DNA of 64,000 nt from Vibrio scophthalmi LMG 19158. Its GTDB lineage: Bacteria > Pseudomonadota > Gammaproteobacteria > Enterobacterales > Vibrionaceae. Below, piece after piece: positions 9,400-18,614 of this stretch. Within the stretch, counting starts at the first letter, position 1; the number at the start of each line of letters is the position of its first letter. The translations under genes were made by a program, and so were the position numbers. The notes below the pieces were generated by a model, which saw only the letters and a list, made by a program, of their open reading frames with translations, ran no database searches and had not been told where the DNA came from. Location: positions 1 to 64,000 of the forward strand of contig NZ_AFWE01000210.1 of assembly GCF_000222585.1 (NCBI RefSeq), in the 5' to 3' direction.

Positions 9400-10008
9400 T
9401 TAACATTGATGCATAATATGATTTTGCAATGCGTGGATGATTTGCGCGGTCATTCCCCAAATAAATTGCCCTTGATAGTTGATGGCAAATACACGGTGGT
9501 GTTGCTGTTTTACGCAAAAAGTGTCGCTGTAGAGATGTTTCGGGTCGAGTACGATTTCGACAGGTACCTCGAAAACCGATTCCACCTCGTTATGATCGAT
9601 TGCTGCAAAATAATTTGCATCAATGAAAGCAAGGTACGGCGTTACCGAAAACTGGCTAATTGTTGGCAGTTCGGGCATCTGTCCAAATATCTCAATTTGC
9701 TGTGCAAAGACCCCGATCTCTTCATGCGTTTCTCGCAATGCGGTTGCACGTAGTGAGCCATCCTCGAGTTCATATTTTCCGCCAGGAAAGCTCACTTGCC
9801 CCGGATGGTGCTTTAAATGCGCTGCACGTTTGGTAAAGAGCACATTTAATCCGTTCTCTCGTTCAACAAATCCAATCAATACCGCCGCTTTGCGCAAAGT
9901 CTGATCTTGCAAATGATCGAGTCGTTTAAGCGATTCCCGATGATAGGCGGCCGGCTGCTGTAACGAAAAGCGCTGAATGAGTTGTTGCCTGCTCGGGGGG
10001 ATATGCAC
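9400..10008 (-). CDS. nudL: Nudix hydrolase, CoA pyrophosphatase type
   Basis: A 202-residue Nudix enzyme of the CoA diphosphatase subfamily, which splits CoA or acyl-CoA into phosphopantetheine and 3',5'-ADP. The subfamily signature LFTKRAAHLKHHPGQVSFPGG begins at about residue 57. The Nudix box follows at about 76-100, with metal-binding RETHEEIG. The start is GTG with AGGAAG five bases upstream. In E. coli nudL lies between pabB and sdaA; here it is also in that neighbourhood, with the hnoX-hnoK pair inserted between nudL and pabB. That synteny supports the call. Confidence 0.88.
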   Translation of the reverse strand: MHIPPSRQQLIQRFSLQQPAAYHRESLKRLDHLQDQTLRKAAVLIGFVERENGLNVLFTKRAAHLKHHPGQVSFPGGKYELEDGSLRATALRETHEEIGVFAQQIEIFGQMPELPTISQFSVTPYLAFIDANYFAAIDHNEVESVFEVPVEIVLDPKHLYSDTFCVKQQHHRVFAINYQGQFIWGMTAQIIHALQNHIMHQC

Positions 10009-10170
10009 ATTAACTTCCTATAGGTATTTGAAAAAGCCAGTTTTATAGATCATGCTTTGAATAATATATAAAAGGTTAGCGAACTCGTCACTCTACCTCA
10101 AGGTGCTCTATATATCGAAAGGTAAGTAGTTGAAAAGAGATTAGTAGAAAACCACGATAAAGGGCTGGGC

Positions 10171-10713
10171 ATGAAAGGAATCATATTTACTGAATTTCTG
10201 GATCTTGTGGAGCAGAAATTTGGGCTGGAATTATTGGATGAGTTATTACTTGAAGCGAATGACGAGGGTATCTATACCTCTATTGGCAGTTACGACCATC
10301 GCAATTTGGTCAAACTGATCGTGCTACTGAGTCAAAAGACGGGAATTTCCGCGGAAGATCTACAGCAAGTGTTTGGTCAGTCTGTTTTCCTCAATCTATA
10401 CGCATCCCTACCGAATAAAGCCAGTTTAGGCGAATGCAAAAACTCTTTTCAATTTGTACGTTTAGTAGAAGATTACATTCATATAGAAGTGAAAAAGCTC
10501 TACGCAGAGGCGAATCCACCTAAATTTGAATTTATTTCCGAAACGGAAACCGAAATGGTGTTCGACTATAAAAGCGCTCGTTGCATGTCTCATGTTTGTC
10601 TTGGCTTAGTCAAAGGTTGTGCCGAGCATTTTAATGAAATCCTTGAAATCACCATGACCAGTGAAACGGCCGATAATAGCCATGTGCGTTTTTATCTCTC
10701 ACTGGTTGAATGA
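10171..10713 (+). CDS. hnoX: Haem NO-binding (H-NOX) sensor protein
   Basis: Cytoplasmic H-NOX domain protein of 180 residues that binds haem and nitric oxide. The N-terminus MKGIIFTEFLDLVEQKFG is typical. The proximal haem ligand is H104 (DYIHIEV), and the haem-propionate YxSxR motif is Y133-K-S135-A-R137. The cysteine/histidine zinc ligands reported for Shewanella and V. cholerae H-NOX near the C-terminus are not visible: no cysteine occurs after C150. The stop codon overlaps the start of the hybrid kinase gene by four bases, the standard hnoX-hnoK arrangement. In related vibrios the H-NOX inhibits its kinase when NO-bound, feeding quorum-sensing or biofilm control; that role is inferred here. 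Confidence 0.92.
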   Translation: MKGIIFTEFLDLVEQKFGLELLDELLLEANDEGIYTSIGSYDHRNLVKLIVLLSQKTGISAEDLQQVFGQSVFLNLYASLPNKASLGECKNSFQFVRLVEDYIHIEVKKLYAEANPPKFEFISETETEMVFDYKSARCMSHVCLGLVKGCAEHFNEILEITMTSETADNSHVRFYLSLVE

Positions 10714-12413
10714 ACGCGATGGATAGCAGTAGTGCATTAGAACGCAAAGTCGCCCGAGAAAGGGCGGCGAGAAAAGCGGCTGAGTCTTTGCTCGAGCAAA
10801 AAAGCCTTGAGCTTTATGAGGCAAATCAGCAGCTCAAATTAGTGCTTGGTCAGTTAGAAAGCCAAAACTTACAAGGGTTACAAAAACTCGAGTTTGAAGG
10901 TCATATCAGCGAAACCCTTATTCACTTTGGTCGCGCGTTTTTAACACGGACGTTGGATGATGGTTTGTTATCGAGCTTTCTCGAGCGTTTATCTGCTTGC
11001 TCTGTCATTTACGGTATCCAATTTCACCTTGTGCCAGCAACGTTATCGACAGTGCTCGGCAGTGAATTTGGCGTCATGCAGTCATTCGTTTCGGAACCCA
11101 AAAAGAATGAATATTGGCAAGGCAATATTCTTCACTTACCACTCGAAGTCGATCATAAGTTGATCGGGCAGTTGTGTGTTGATGTTGATCTTAGTGATAT
11201 TGAACCGCGTTTTATTTCCAGTCAGCTAACTTTGGTGGTTGAGTTACTTTGCAGCGCGATTAGCCGCCAATTGATGGTGGAAAAAACTCAGCAGGCCCGC
11301 AAACAAGCTGAAGAATCTGAACGAGCCACCAAAGAGTTTGTGGCGATGATTAACCATGAGTTGAGAACCCCGCTTAATGGCTTACTTGGCAGTGCGGAGT
11401 TATTGTCGGACACGCCGTTGAATAACCAGCAAATGCAATTGCTGACCAATTTAACGCACTCTGGTGACCTTTTAAGACACATCATCAATGACTTGCTCGA
11501 TTACAGTAAAATGAGTGCGGGAATGATGGAATTGTTTCCCACCCATTTCAGTTGGCATGATTTGAAAAGCATGCTCAATGGCATTTTTTCTCCCCGAGCC
11601 CAAGAGAAACGCATTTTCTTTATCATCGAGGAATCGCCCAATATGCCAGCGGCGTTTTATGCTGACTTCGAGCGCATCAGTCAGATTTTGGTCAATTTGA
11701 TTGGTAACGCGATTAAGTTTACCTCTGAGGGGAAAGTGGAAGTGTCGGCGTCGTGGCAAGAGGATAATTTACACGTGTTGGTTTCGGATACTGGGTGTGG
11801 TATTCCACAACAAGCTCAAGCAGAGTTGTTCGATCCCTTCGTTCAGGCTGATCGAACGACCAAACGAAGTTTTGAAGGGACCGGGCTTGGTTTAGCGATT
11901 TGTAAAAATTTGGTTGAATTAATGGATGGGCAGATCGGCTTTGAAAGCGATGTTGGCGAGGGCAGTACGTTCTCAATTCAATTACCGTTGAGTGTTGCGC
12001 ATCAACCTGCTCAAAATACCGAAGCCTTGCAGACACAACGAGTACACAAGACTCTGGAGAGTTTAGCTGTTTTGGTGGTTGATGATATTCGTATGAACCA
12101 AGTGATCATCAATCAAATGCTGAAAAAATTTGCGATTGAACCAGATCTTGCCGAAAACGGCCTTGAAGCAATTAAAGCCGCAGAACAAGGCCAGTACGAT
12201 TTGATCTTTATGGACTGCCGCATGCCTGAAATGGATGGTTTTGAGGCGGCGAGTTACTTACGCACTCATCATTATTCACGTCCCATTATTGCGTTAACCG
12301 CAGGAACAACGCTTGAAGAACGCGAGCGCTGCATTGAGAGTGGTATGGACGATATCCTCACCAAGCCCTATACCGCTGCAGATTTGAAATTGATGATAGA
12401 AAAATGGATCTAA
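10710..12413 (+). CDS. hnoK: H-NOX-associated hybrid histidine kinase
   Basis: Hybrid sensor kinase of 567 residues without obvious membrane segments. An N-terminal coiled coil (10-60) and a sensory region (65-190) precede the HisKA dimerisation domain, with phospho-acceptor H216 in MINHELRTPLNG. The HATPase domain follows (about 285-427: N-box NLIGNAIKF, G1 DTGCGIP, G2 GTGLGL). A receiver domain fills 450-567, with D502 (FMDCRMP) and K552 (TKPY). The lack of a transmembrane sensor fits control by the cytoplasmic H-NOX encoded just upstream (ATGA overlap). The architecture matches V. harveyi HqsK, which passes phosphate to LuxU; that link is an inference. Confidence 0.92.
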   Translation: MNAMDSSSALERKVARERAARKAAESLLEQKSLELYEANQQLKLVLGQLESQNLQGLQKLEFEGHISETLIHFGRAFLTRTLDDGLLSSFLERLSACSVIYGIQFHLVPATLSTVLGSEFGVMQSFVSEPKKNEYWQGNILHLPLEVDHKLIGQLCVDVDLSDIEPRFISSQLTLVVELLCSAISRQLMVEKTQQARKQAEESERATKEFVAMINHELRTPLNGLLGSAELLSDTPLNNQQMQLLTNLTHSGDLLRHIINDLLDYSKMSAGMMELFPTHFSWHDLKSMLNGIFSPRAQEKRIFFIIEESPNMPAAFYADFERISQILVNLIGNAIKFTSEGKVEVSASWQEDNLHVLVSDTGCGIPQQAQAELFDPFVQADRTTKRSFEGTGLGLAICKNLVELMDGQIGFESDVGEGSTFSIQLPLSVAHQPAQNTEALQTQRVHKTLESLAVLVVDDIRMNQVIINQMLKKFAIEPDLAENGLEAIKAAEQGQYDLIFMDCRMPEMDGFEAASYLRTHHYSRPIIALTAGTTLEERERCIESGMDDILTKPYTAADLKLMIEKWI

Positions 12414-12440
12414 CGAGCGTCAGATCCATTGCTTTGTTTG
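12403..12440 (+). terminator. Probable terminator of hnoX-hnoK
   Basis: A nine-base-pair stem AATGGATCT/AGATCCATT, with a ten-base loop, overlaps the hnoK stop codon. It is followed by the imperfect U-rich GCTTTGTTTG. It is probably an intrinsic terminator, though the U-run is interrupted. Confidence 0.5.
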
Positions 12441-12510
12441 TCGCGACTTACGTTTCTCGCTACTTACTAATTGTTATTTATGTTTCGCGGTCAAGAGCAG
12501 AAATAAGCCG

Positions 12511-13893
12511 TTACGCGTTTTCTAGCACCGGTAAAATGCGGCTCAATTTATCGAAGGTTTCTTGATATTCCGCATCACACAAACTATCTGCGACTAAGCC
12601 TCCGCCTGCCCAGACGTACAATTGACCTTTCTCCGCCACCAGAGTGCGAATGGTAATGCTGGTATCCATACGCCCATGACGGCTGATATAACCAATACTA
12701 CCGCAATAGGCATTGCGTCGGTGTGGCTCTAGCTCTTCGATAATTTCCATCGCGCGCACTTTTGGTGCTCCTGTAATGGAGCCGCCGGGGAAACTGGCGC
12801 GCAACAAATCAACGGCAGTATAGTTTTCATCTAATTCTGCTTTGATGGTACTGACTAAGTGATGAACGGCAGGGAAGCTTTCGATATCAAATAGCTTTGG
12901 TACATGCACGGTCCCGGGTTTTGCTACGCGACCGACGTCATTACGCAGCAAATCGACAATCATCAAGTTTTCGGCTTGGTCTTTCTCGGCTAAGGAGAGC
13001 TCGAGAGCAGAGGCTCTATCGAGAGTTTCATCGACAAAACGCGGACGTGTACCCTTAATAGGTTTGGTTTCAATGACGTTGTCATTCACTTGCAAGAATC
13101 GTTCAGGGGAGACACTCAAAATGGCGCTGTGCTCGGTACGAATAAAGGCAGAAAACGGCGCTTGGTTTACTTGCTCTAGTTTTTGGTACGCTTGCCATTC
13201 ATCACCTTGGTATTGTGCACTGAAACGTTGAGCAAGGTTAATTTGGTAGCAGTCGCCAGAAAGAAGGTATTGCTGCACTTGTTCAAAGCGAGTTTGGTAC
13301 TGAGTTTTGGTCAGGTTTGACTGCCATGGGCTTTGCAGTGCAAATGGCGTACACCGTTGCTCATCATACTGCTGCGCTTGTTGCTGTAGCCATTGCCAAT
13401 GCTGGTCGGTATTGTTACCTACGACCCAAGCTTGTTGCTGTAGATGGTCAATAACAACGGCCCAATCATAAATACCCACCGCCATATCTGGCGAAGAGAT
13501 ATCGTGCTCGGCTAACGCCGGAATTGATTCAACTCGACGACCTAAATCATAAGAAAAATAACCTAACGCGCCGCCAACAAATGGTAAATCACCCTCATAA
13601 TCACAAGCGCCCAAATGCGTTTGCTGTATTTGCTCAATCAAACGAAATGGGTCTTGTTCAGAACGAGTTTGTTCATCTTGCTCAGTGATTACTGTTGTCT
13701 CTCCAAAGGTGGTCAATGTCACCAGAGGATTCGCCACTAAGATATCGTATCGGCTGTCGACATGTTGCGAAGATGCTGAGCGCAGTAACATCACCCAATG
13801 TTGCTGGGCAATAGGGGCGAACAGGCGGCAAGCTAGATCAGAAGAGTAGGAAATCTGTTTGATTTGTAAGCAATTTGATTGACTGTTATTCAT
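12511..13893 (-). CDS. pabB: Aminodeoxychorismate synthase component I
   Basis: Converts chorismate plus ammonia (from PabA) to 4-amino-4-deoxychorismate for p-aminobenzoate and folate synthesis. The chorismate-binding domain covers the C-terminal two thirds. It has the nucleophile lysine in KPIKGTRPR, the motif SFPGGSITGAPK, and IGYISRHG near the end. The N-terminal subdomain includes GGALGYFSYDLGR. From the ATG at 13893 the protein has 460 residues, close to E. coli PabB (453). A TTG six codons earlier is in frame, but neither start has a strong ribosome-binding site. It is divergent from the fumarase gene. TrpE is excluded by length and context. Confidence 0.93.
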   Translation of the reverse strand: MNNSQSNCLQIKQISYSSDLACRLFAPIAQQHWVMLLRSASSQHVDSRYDILVANPLVTLTTFGETTVITEQDEQTRSEQDPFRLIEQIQQTHLGACDYEGDLPFVGGALGYFSYDLGRRVESIPALAEHDISSPDMAVGIYDWAVVIDHLQQQAWVVGNNTDQHWQWLQQQAQQYDEQRCTPFALQSPWQSNLTKTQYQTRFEQVQQYLLSGDCYQINLAQRFSAQYQGDEWQAYQKLEQVNQAPFSAFIRTEHSAILSVSPERFLQVNDNVIETKPIKGTRPRFVDETLDRASALELSLAEKDQAENLMIVDLLRNDVGRVAKPGTVHVPKLFDIESFPAVHHLVSTIKAELDENYTAVDLLRASFPGGSITGAPKVRAMEIIEELEPHRRNAYCGSIGYISRHGRMDTSITIRTLVAEKGQLYVWAGGGLVADSLCDAEYQETFDKLSRILPVLENA

Positions 13894-14071
13894 TTGTTTA
13901 ATTTGTGACAAAGAGATCGTTCACTTCGTGGCGCGTTGAGGAAAGCAAGAGTATCATAACCAAATCATAACCCGCTACTTTGAATAAAGGTTGATGGCGA
14001 AGCGTACTCAGAGCGCGATAGCAAACGTTTAAATAAAGTGGGAATAAACGGAAGCAAATAAGAGGCAAGTA

Positions 14072-15592
14072 ATGACTATAATCCGCAAACAGGATGTGAT
14101 CAGCAGTGTTGCTGATGCGCTGCAATATATTTCTTACTACCATCCGCTCGATTTCGTTCAAGCGCTGGAAAAAGCTTATCATCGTGAAGAAAGTCAGGCG
14201 GCAAAGGATGCGATCGCCCAGATTTTGATTAACTCTCGTATGTCGGCGGAAGGTCATCGACCAATTTGCCAGGATACAGGCATCGTTACTTGCTTTGTGA
14301 ATATTGGTATGGGCGTTCAATGGGACTCCACCGATATGACGGTTCAGCAGATGGTGGATGCGGGCGTACGTGAAGCGTACACCAATCCAGATAACCCATT
14401 ACGAGCTTCTGTTTTAATGGATCCAGCGGGTAAACGTATTAACACCAAAGACAACACGCCTGCGGTTGTGCACATTAATATGGTGCCGGGGAATAATGTT
14501 GAGATTCAAATAGCGGCTAAAGGCGGCGGTAGCGAAAATAAAACCAAAATGGTGATGCTCAACCCATCAGATGATGTGGCTGAATGGGTAGAAAAAACCT
14601 TGCCGTTAATGGGAGCAGGTTGGTGTCCTCCGGGCATGCTGGGTATTGGTATTGGTGGGACGGCGGAAAAAGCTGCTGTGCTGGCCAAAGAATCATTGAT
14701 GGAACATATCGATATTCAAGAGCTTATCGATCGTGGTCCACAAAATGCGGAAGAAGAGCTGCGTTTAGATATTTTCAATCGTGTGAACAAACTTGGCATT
14801 GGTGCACAAGGTTTAGGCGGGTTGACGACCGTGGTGGATGTGAAGATCAAAACCGCACCAACACACGCAGCCTCTAAGCCGGTGTGCTTAATTCCAAACT
14901 GTGCAGCTACGCGCCACGTTCATTTTACGCTCGACGGTAGCGGCCCTGCAGAATTAACACCACCAAAACTTGAAGAGTGGCCAGACATCACTTGGGAAGC
15001 GGGCGCCAACACCCGTCGTGTCAATCTTGATGAAGTGACGCAAGCGGATGTAGAAGAATGGAAAACCGGCGAGACCGTCTTGCTCTCAGGTAAAATTCTA
15101 ACCGGACGTGACGCGGCGCATAAACGCATTCAGGGCATGCTAGAAAACGGTGAAGGTTTACCGAAAGGTGTCGATTTTAAAGGTAAATTTATTTACTACG
15201 TTGGTCCTGTTGACGCAGTAGGCGATGAAGCGGTGGGTCCAGCTGGCCCTACAACCTCGACACGCATGGATAAGTTCACCGACATGATGCTTAATGAAAC
15301 GGGCATTATGGGTATGATTGGTAAAGCGGAACGTGGGCCAGCAACCGTGGAATCGATTAAACAGCATAAAGCGGTTTATCTAATGGCAGTTGGTGGTGCG
15401 GCCTACTTAGTGGCGAAAGCGATCAAAAAAGCCCGCGTAGTAGCGTTTGAAGATTTGGGTATGGAAGCGATCTACGAGTTTGAAGTAGAAGATATGCCGG
15501 TAACGGTTGCTGTGGACTCAAATGGTGCCAATGCACACCAGATTGGCCCTGACACTTGGAAAGTAAAAATCCAAGAAATGGAACTTGATTAA
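14072..15592 (+). CDS. fumA: Class I fumarate hydratase (iron-sulfur)
   Basis: Interconverts fumarate and malate in the TCA cycle using an oxygen-sensitive [4Fe-4S] cluster. The N-terminal alpha part (about 1-285) contains ICQDTGIVTCF (C66), NKTKMVML, GIGIGGTAEKA and KPVCLIPNCAATRHVHF. The C-terminal beta part (about 320-506) contains LTGRDAAHKRI and YYVGPVDA with GPTTSTRMD. The 506-residue length is somewhat shorter than E. coli FumA/FumB (548), a size seen in other gammaproteobacteria. The ATG has AGAGG upstream. Paralogue naming is uncertain. A GNRA-capped terminator follows. Confidence 0.93.
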   Translation: MTIIRKQDVISSVADALQYISYYHPLDFVQALEKAYHREESQAAKDAIAQILINSRMSAEGHRPICQDTGIVTCFVNIGMGVQWDSTDMTVQQMVDAGVREAYTNPDNPLRASVLMDPAGKRINTKDNTPAVVHINMVPGNNVEIQIAAKGGGSENKTKMVMLNPSDDVAEWVEKTLPLMGAGWCPPGMLGIGIGGTAEKAAVLAKESLMEHIDIQELIDRGPQNAEEELRLDIFNRVNKLGIGAQGLGGLTTVVDVKIKTAPTHAASKPVCLIPNCAATRHVHFTLDGSGPAELTPPKLEEWPDITWEAGANTRRVNLDEVTQADVEEWKTGETVLLSGKILTGRDAAHKRIQGMLENGEGLPKGVDFKGKFIYYVGPVDAVGDEAVGPAGPTTSTRMDKFTDMMLNETGIMGMIGKAERGPATVESIKQHKAVYLMAVGGAAYLVAKAIKKARVVAFEDLGMEAIYEFEVEDMPVTVAVDSNGANAHQIGPDTWKVKIQEMELD

Positions 15593-15622
15593 GTCAAGAC
15601 ACTGAATAAGTTGCCAAAAAAT

Positions 15623-15655
15623 GACAAAAGTGCCGCGAAAGCTGCACTTTTTGTC
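15623..15655 (+). terminator. Terminator of the fumarase gene
   Basis: A stem GTGC/GCAC with an inner GC-GAAA-GC cap and a one-base mismatch is flanked by AAAA and TTTTTG. It lies 30 bases after the stop codon. Confidence 0.75.
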
Positions 15656-15775
15656 TATATACTATCTATGACCAAGTAACTCCAAGAGGCAAGTCGGTGA
15701 AACTTTTCACCAACCAAGCATCTCGAAGCTACTTGGGAATCAACATTCATAAGACAAAATAACAGGGGGAGCGCA

Positions 15776-15961
15776 ATGCCTCGCTTTATCCAAATTCTAC
15801 AAATCATCATTGCAGCCGTGGTGGGTGCGTTTGTTGGTTACGATTTGATCCTTCATGGCATCAGCATCTTCGACGTTAAGTACGTCACCATCACTTGTGT
15901 GTTGTTTGTCTTGCTCGAAATCGCACTGTTTGTCATTTATAAACTGATTGAAGATGATTAA
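15776..15961 (+). CDS. Small two-span membrane protein of unknown function
   Basis: A 61-residue hydrophobic protein with two predicted membrane segments (about 5-27 and 35-56) and an acidic C-terminus (KLIEDD). The ribosome-binding site GGGGGAG sits six bases before the ATG, so translation should be strong. It lies between the fumarase terminator and its own downstream terminator, ahead of ycjX-ycjF. I do not recognise the family. In E. coli the ycjXF genes follow the phage-shock operon, so an envelope role is conceivable, but there is no PspB/PspC-like feature beyond small size. Confidence 0.75.
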   Translation: MPRFIQILQIIIAAVVGAFVGYDLILHGISIFDVKYVTITCVLFVLLEIALFVIYKLIEDD

Positions 15962-16018
15962 TCCGCTCTAGAATTAGTCAACAACACTGCGCCTTTCGGG
16001 CGACTATGATATACATTA

Positions 16019-16047
16019 AACCTCTGATGAACCTCAGAGGTTTTTTT
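16019..16047 (+). terminator. Intrinsic terminator after the small membrane protein gene
   Basis: CCTCTGA/TCAGAGG stem with a six-base loop, followed by seven T. Confidence 0.9.
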
Positions 16048-16111
16048 GTTCATCCAAGATTAATGTTGTATTGGTTACCCTAGGTACGGTTATCCGTTAA
16101 CGAGAGATTCA

Positions 16112-17488
16112 ATGAAGAATATTCAGCAAGAAGTGAACGATTTTTTACACCGTAGTATGGACTCGCATGTGCGCATTGCTGTCACGGGTTTATCGCGCGC
16201 GGGGAAAACGGCGTTTATCACCTCACTGGTTAATCAGTTACTTCATACCTCGACTCACAGCCAATTACCTTTACTCAGTGCCAGTCGCGATAAGCGTTTA
16301 GTAGGCGCTAAGCGCGAACCACAATCTAACATGATGGTGCCACGTTTTGCCTACGATGAGGCAATGCAGCAATTACAAGGTGAACAACCTAATTGGCCTG
16401 AACCGACTCGCGATGTCAGTGAAATTCGCCTAGCACTCAAATATAAGCCAAGTAAGAAGACCAAAAGATTGTTCGGCAATACCGCGACATTAAACCTCGA
16501 TATTATTGATTATCCGGGCGAATGGCTGCTTGATCTTCCCTTACTGGATATGGACTTTTCGGCTTGGTGTCAAAGCCAATTTAGTGCTTTAAAAGGGTTG
16601 CGTTTAGAGTTAGCTAAACCATGGTTAGAACAATTGGAAACGCTCGATTTAAGTGCTGAAGTGAGCGAAAGTCAATTAGCGTCGATTGCACAAACTTACA
16701 CTCAATATCTGCATGATTGTAAAGACAATGGTTTGCATTGGGTCCAGCCGGGACGATTTGTCTTACCGGGTGAACTGGAAGGCGCACCAGTGTTGCAGTT
16801 TTTTCCATGTCGCTTTGATGCCGATGTAAAAGCAGACAAGCACAGTAATTTGGCGATGCTAAAAGCGCGTTATCATGAATACCAAACCAAAGTGGTTAAA
16901 GCGTTTTATAAACATCACTTTGCTACATTTGATCGCCAAATTGTCTTGGTGGATTGTTTACAGCCACTGAATGCTGGCTACGAATCCTTTATGGACATGC
17001 GTAATGCCCTCGAGCAGATCATGCACAGTTTTCGTTATGGGCGCAGTTCGTTGCTAAAGCGTCTGTTCGCGCCGCGTATTGATAAAATCTTGTTTGCAGC
17101 CACTAAGGCCGATCATATTACCCCTGATCAGCATCCAAACTTAGTGTCATTGCTACAACAGATGGTTCACCCAGCGTGGCAAACCGCCTCATTTGAGAAT
17201 ATTGAAATGAGCTGTATCAGCATGGCATCGATACAAGCGACACAAACGGGTTTTATCAATCAAGGGGAACAATCAATCCCCGCGATTCAAGGGACAACAA
17301 TGAATGACCAAGCCATCACGGTTTATCCCGGCGAAGTACCGCGAAAACTGCCGTCGGCATCGTATTGGCAACAAAAGGGGTTTGAGTTTACCGCCTTTAA
17401 ACCATTGGTCACGCATCAAGATGAGCCACTGCCGCATATTCGCATTGATAAAGCATTAGAATTGCTGATTGGAGACAAACTAAAATGA
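16112..17488 (+). CDS. ycjX: YcjX-family P-loop protein
   Basis: COG3106 family protein of 458 residues with a Walker A motif GLSRAGKT (26-33) and a likely Walker B/switch region around [11 protein letters not shown], where DxPGEW is characteristic of the family. It is a GTPase-like protein of unknown precise role; its E. coli homologue belongs to the phage-shock/sigma-54 neighbourhood. The stop overlaps the start of ycjF by four bases (ATGA), so the two are translationally coupled. The gene order ycjX-ycjF-tyrR is the same as in enterobacteria, which supports the assignment. Confidence 0.9.
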   Translation: MKNIQQEVNDFLHRSMDSHVRIAVTGLSRAGKTAFITSLVNQLLHTSTHSQLPLLSASRDKRLVGAKREPQSNMMVPRFAYDEAMQQLQGEQPNWPEPTRDVSEIRLALKYKPSKKTKRLFGNTATLNLDIIDYPGEWLLDLPLLDMDFSAWCQSQFSALKGLRLELAKPWLEQLETLDLSAEVSESQLASIAQTYTQYLHDCKDNGLHWVQPGRFVLPGELEGAPVLQFFPCRFDADVKADKHSNLAMLKARYHEYQTKVVKAFYKHHFATFDRQIVLVDCLQPLNAGYESFMDMRNALEQIMHSFRYGRSSLLKRLFAPRIDKILFAATKADHITPDQHPNLVSLLQQMVHPAWQTASFENIEMSCISMASIQATQTGFINQGEQSIPAIQGTTMNDQAITVYPGEVPRKLPSASYWQQKGFEFTAFKPLVTHQDEPLPHIRIDKALELLIGDKLK

Positions 17489-18513
17489 GCGAATTCAAAT
17501 CTAAACAGCTCTTTGATCAACCATTAAACCAAGCATCAAAGCCAGAACAAGAATTAACGGCGCAAATTCAATTCCAACCATCAGAAAAGTTTGTGCCTAG
17601 CGAGATAGAAGAGCCGCAAGGCGCGGATGTAGAGCAACAGCTTGATCATGTGATTCGTCCAAAGTCCGGCCGAAAGTGGTTAAGTGCTGGCTTACTCAGT
17701 GTGTTTTCTGCCTTGGTCGGCTGGCAAGCAATCGATACAGTTATTACCGCAATTCAAACCGCAGATTGGCTGGCACTCGGTTGGGCTGGCTTTGTCTCAA
17801 CGTTGGCGGCATTGGGCATTGGTGCCATGGCGAAAGAGTTGTGGAAGCTGCGTCGCTTACGCAATCACTTTTCAGTGCAAGAACAGAGTGAATCTTTGTT
17901 GGCCAGTGACAGTGTGGGGCAAGGGAAAGCATTTTGTCAGCAGCTAGCGAAACAAGGTGGAATTCAACCGCACTCACCGAGTTATGACCGTTGGGTTAAT
18001 TCCGTCAATGGCTCTCACAGTGATGCTGAAGTGCTGGATATGTATGATGCCATGGTGATAGCGGAACAAGACAAACTCGCGACTCAGATCGTGTCGAAAC
18101 ACGCAACAGAGTCGGCGGCATTAGTGGCCATTAGTCCACTGGCAGTGGCAGACATGTTGCTGGTGGCTTGGCGCAATTTCAAAATGATTGATAGTTTGGC
18201 TCAAGTATACGGTATTGAACTGGGTTACTGGTCGCGTTTACAACTGTTCAAATCGACATTGGTCAATATGGCGGCAGCAGGCGCGAGTGAGTTAGCGATT
18301 GATGCGAGTATGGATTTACTCTCGATGGATCTGGCTGGCAAACTGTCAGCACGGGCAGGGCAGGGGCTTGGAGTTGGGATTCTGACGGCTCGATTAGGCA
18401 TTAAGGCAATATCTTTATTGCGCCCAATGCCTTGGCAAGCAGAGCGAGCGGTTAAACTGTCATCAATTCGCAAGCAAATTGTGGCGAAAGTCGCGTCTAT
18501 CTCGGTCAAATAG
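17485..18513 (+). CDS. ycjF: YcjF-family inner-membrane protein (UPF0283/TIGR01620)
   Basis: A 342-residue protein with an acidic, Gln-rich N-terminal tail (1-60) and two membrane segments around 68-85 and 92-115 ([31 protein letters not shown]). A C-terminal alpha-helical domain contains the family stretch [19 protein letters not shown]. Function is unknown; it is always paired with YcjX. Overlap with ycjX indicates coupled expression. tyrR follows after about 100 bases and may have its own promoter. Confidence 0.9.
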   Translation: MSEFKSKQLFDQPLNQASKPEQELTAQIQFQPSEKFVPSEIEEPQGADVEQQLDHVIRPKSGRKWLSAGLLSVFSALVGWQAIDTVITAIQTADWLALGWAGFVSTLAALGIGAMAKELWKLRRLRNHFSVQEQSESLLASDSVGQGKAFCQQLAKQGGIQPHSPSYDRWVNSVNGSHSDAEVLDMYDAMVIAEQDKLATQIVSKHATESAALVAISPLAVADMLLVAWRNFKMIDSLAQVYGIELGYWSRLQLFKSTLVNMAAAGASELAIDASMDLLSMDLAGKLSARAGQGLGVGILTARLGIKAISLLRPMPWQAERAVKLSSIRKQIVAKVASISVK

Positions 18514-18614
18514 CGTGAATGTGAAGCAAGTGATATCGCTTTGCTTGACGAGGATCTAGGCTTAGGGGAAACTACTGTCAACTTTTCCTGACACCTTAAC
18601 TTAGGACTCTCTCA

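Noticed and set aside
13898-14320. Minus-strand frame overlapping pabB start and fumarase
   Set aside because: It is antisense to the start of the fumarase gene, which has clear family motifs, and its own sequence shows none.
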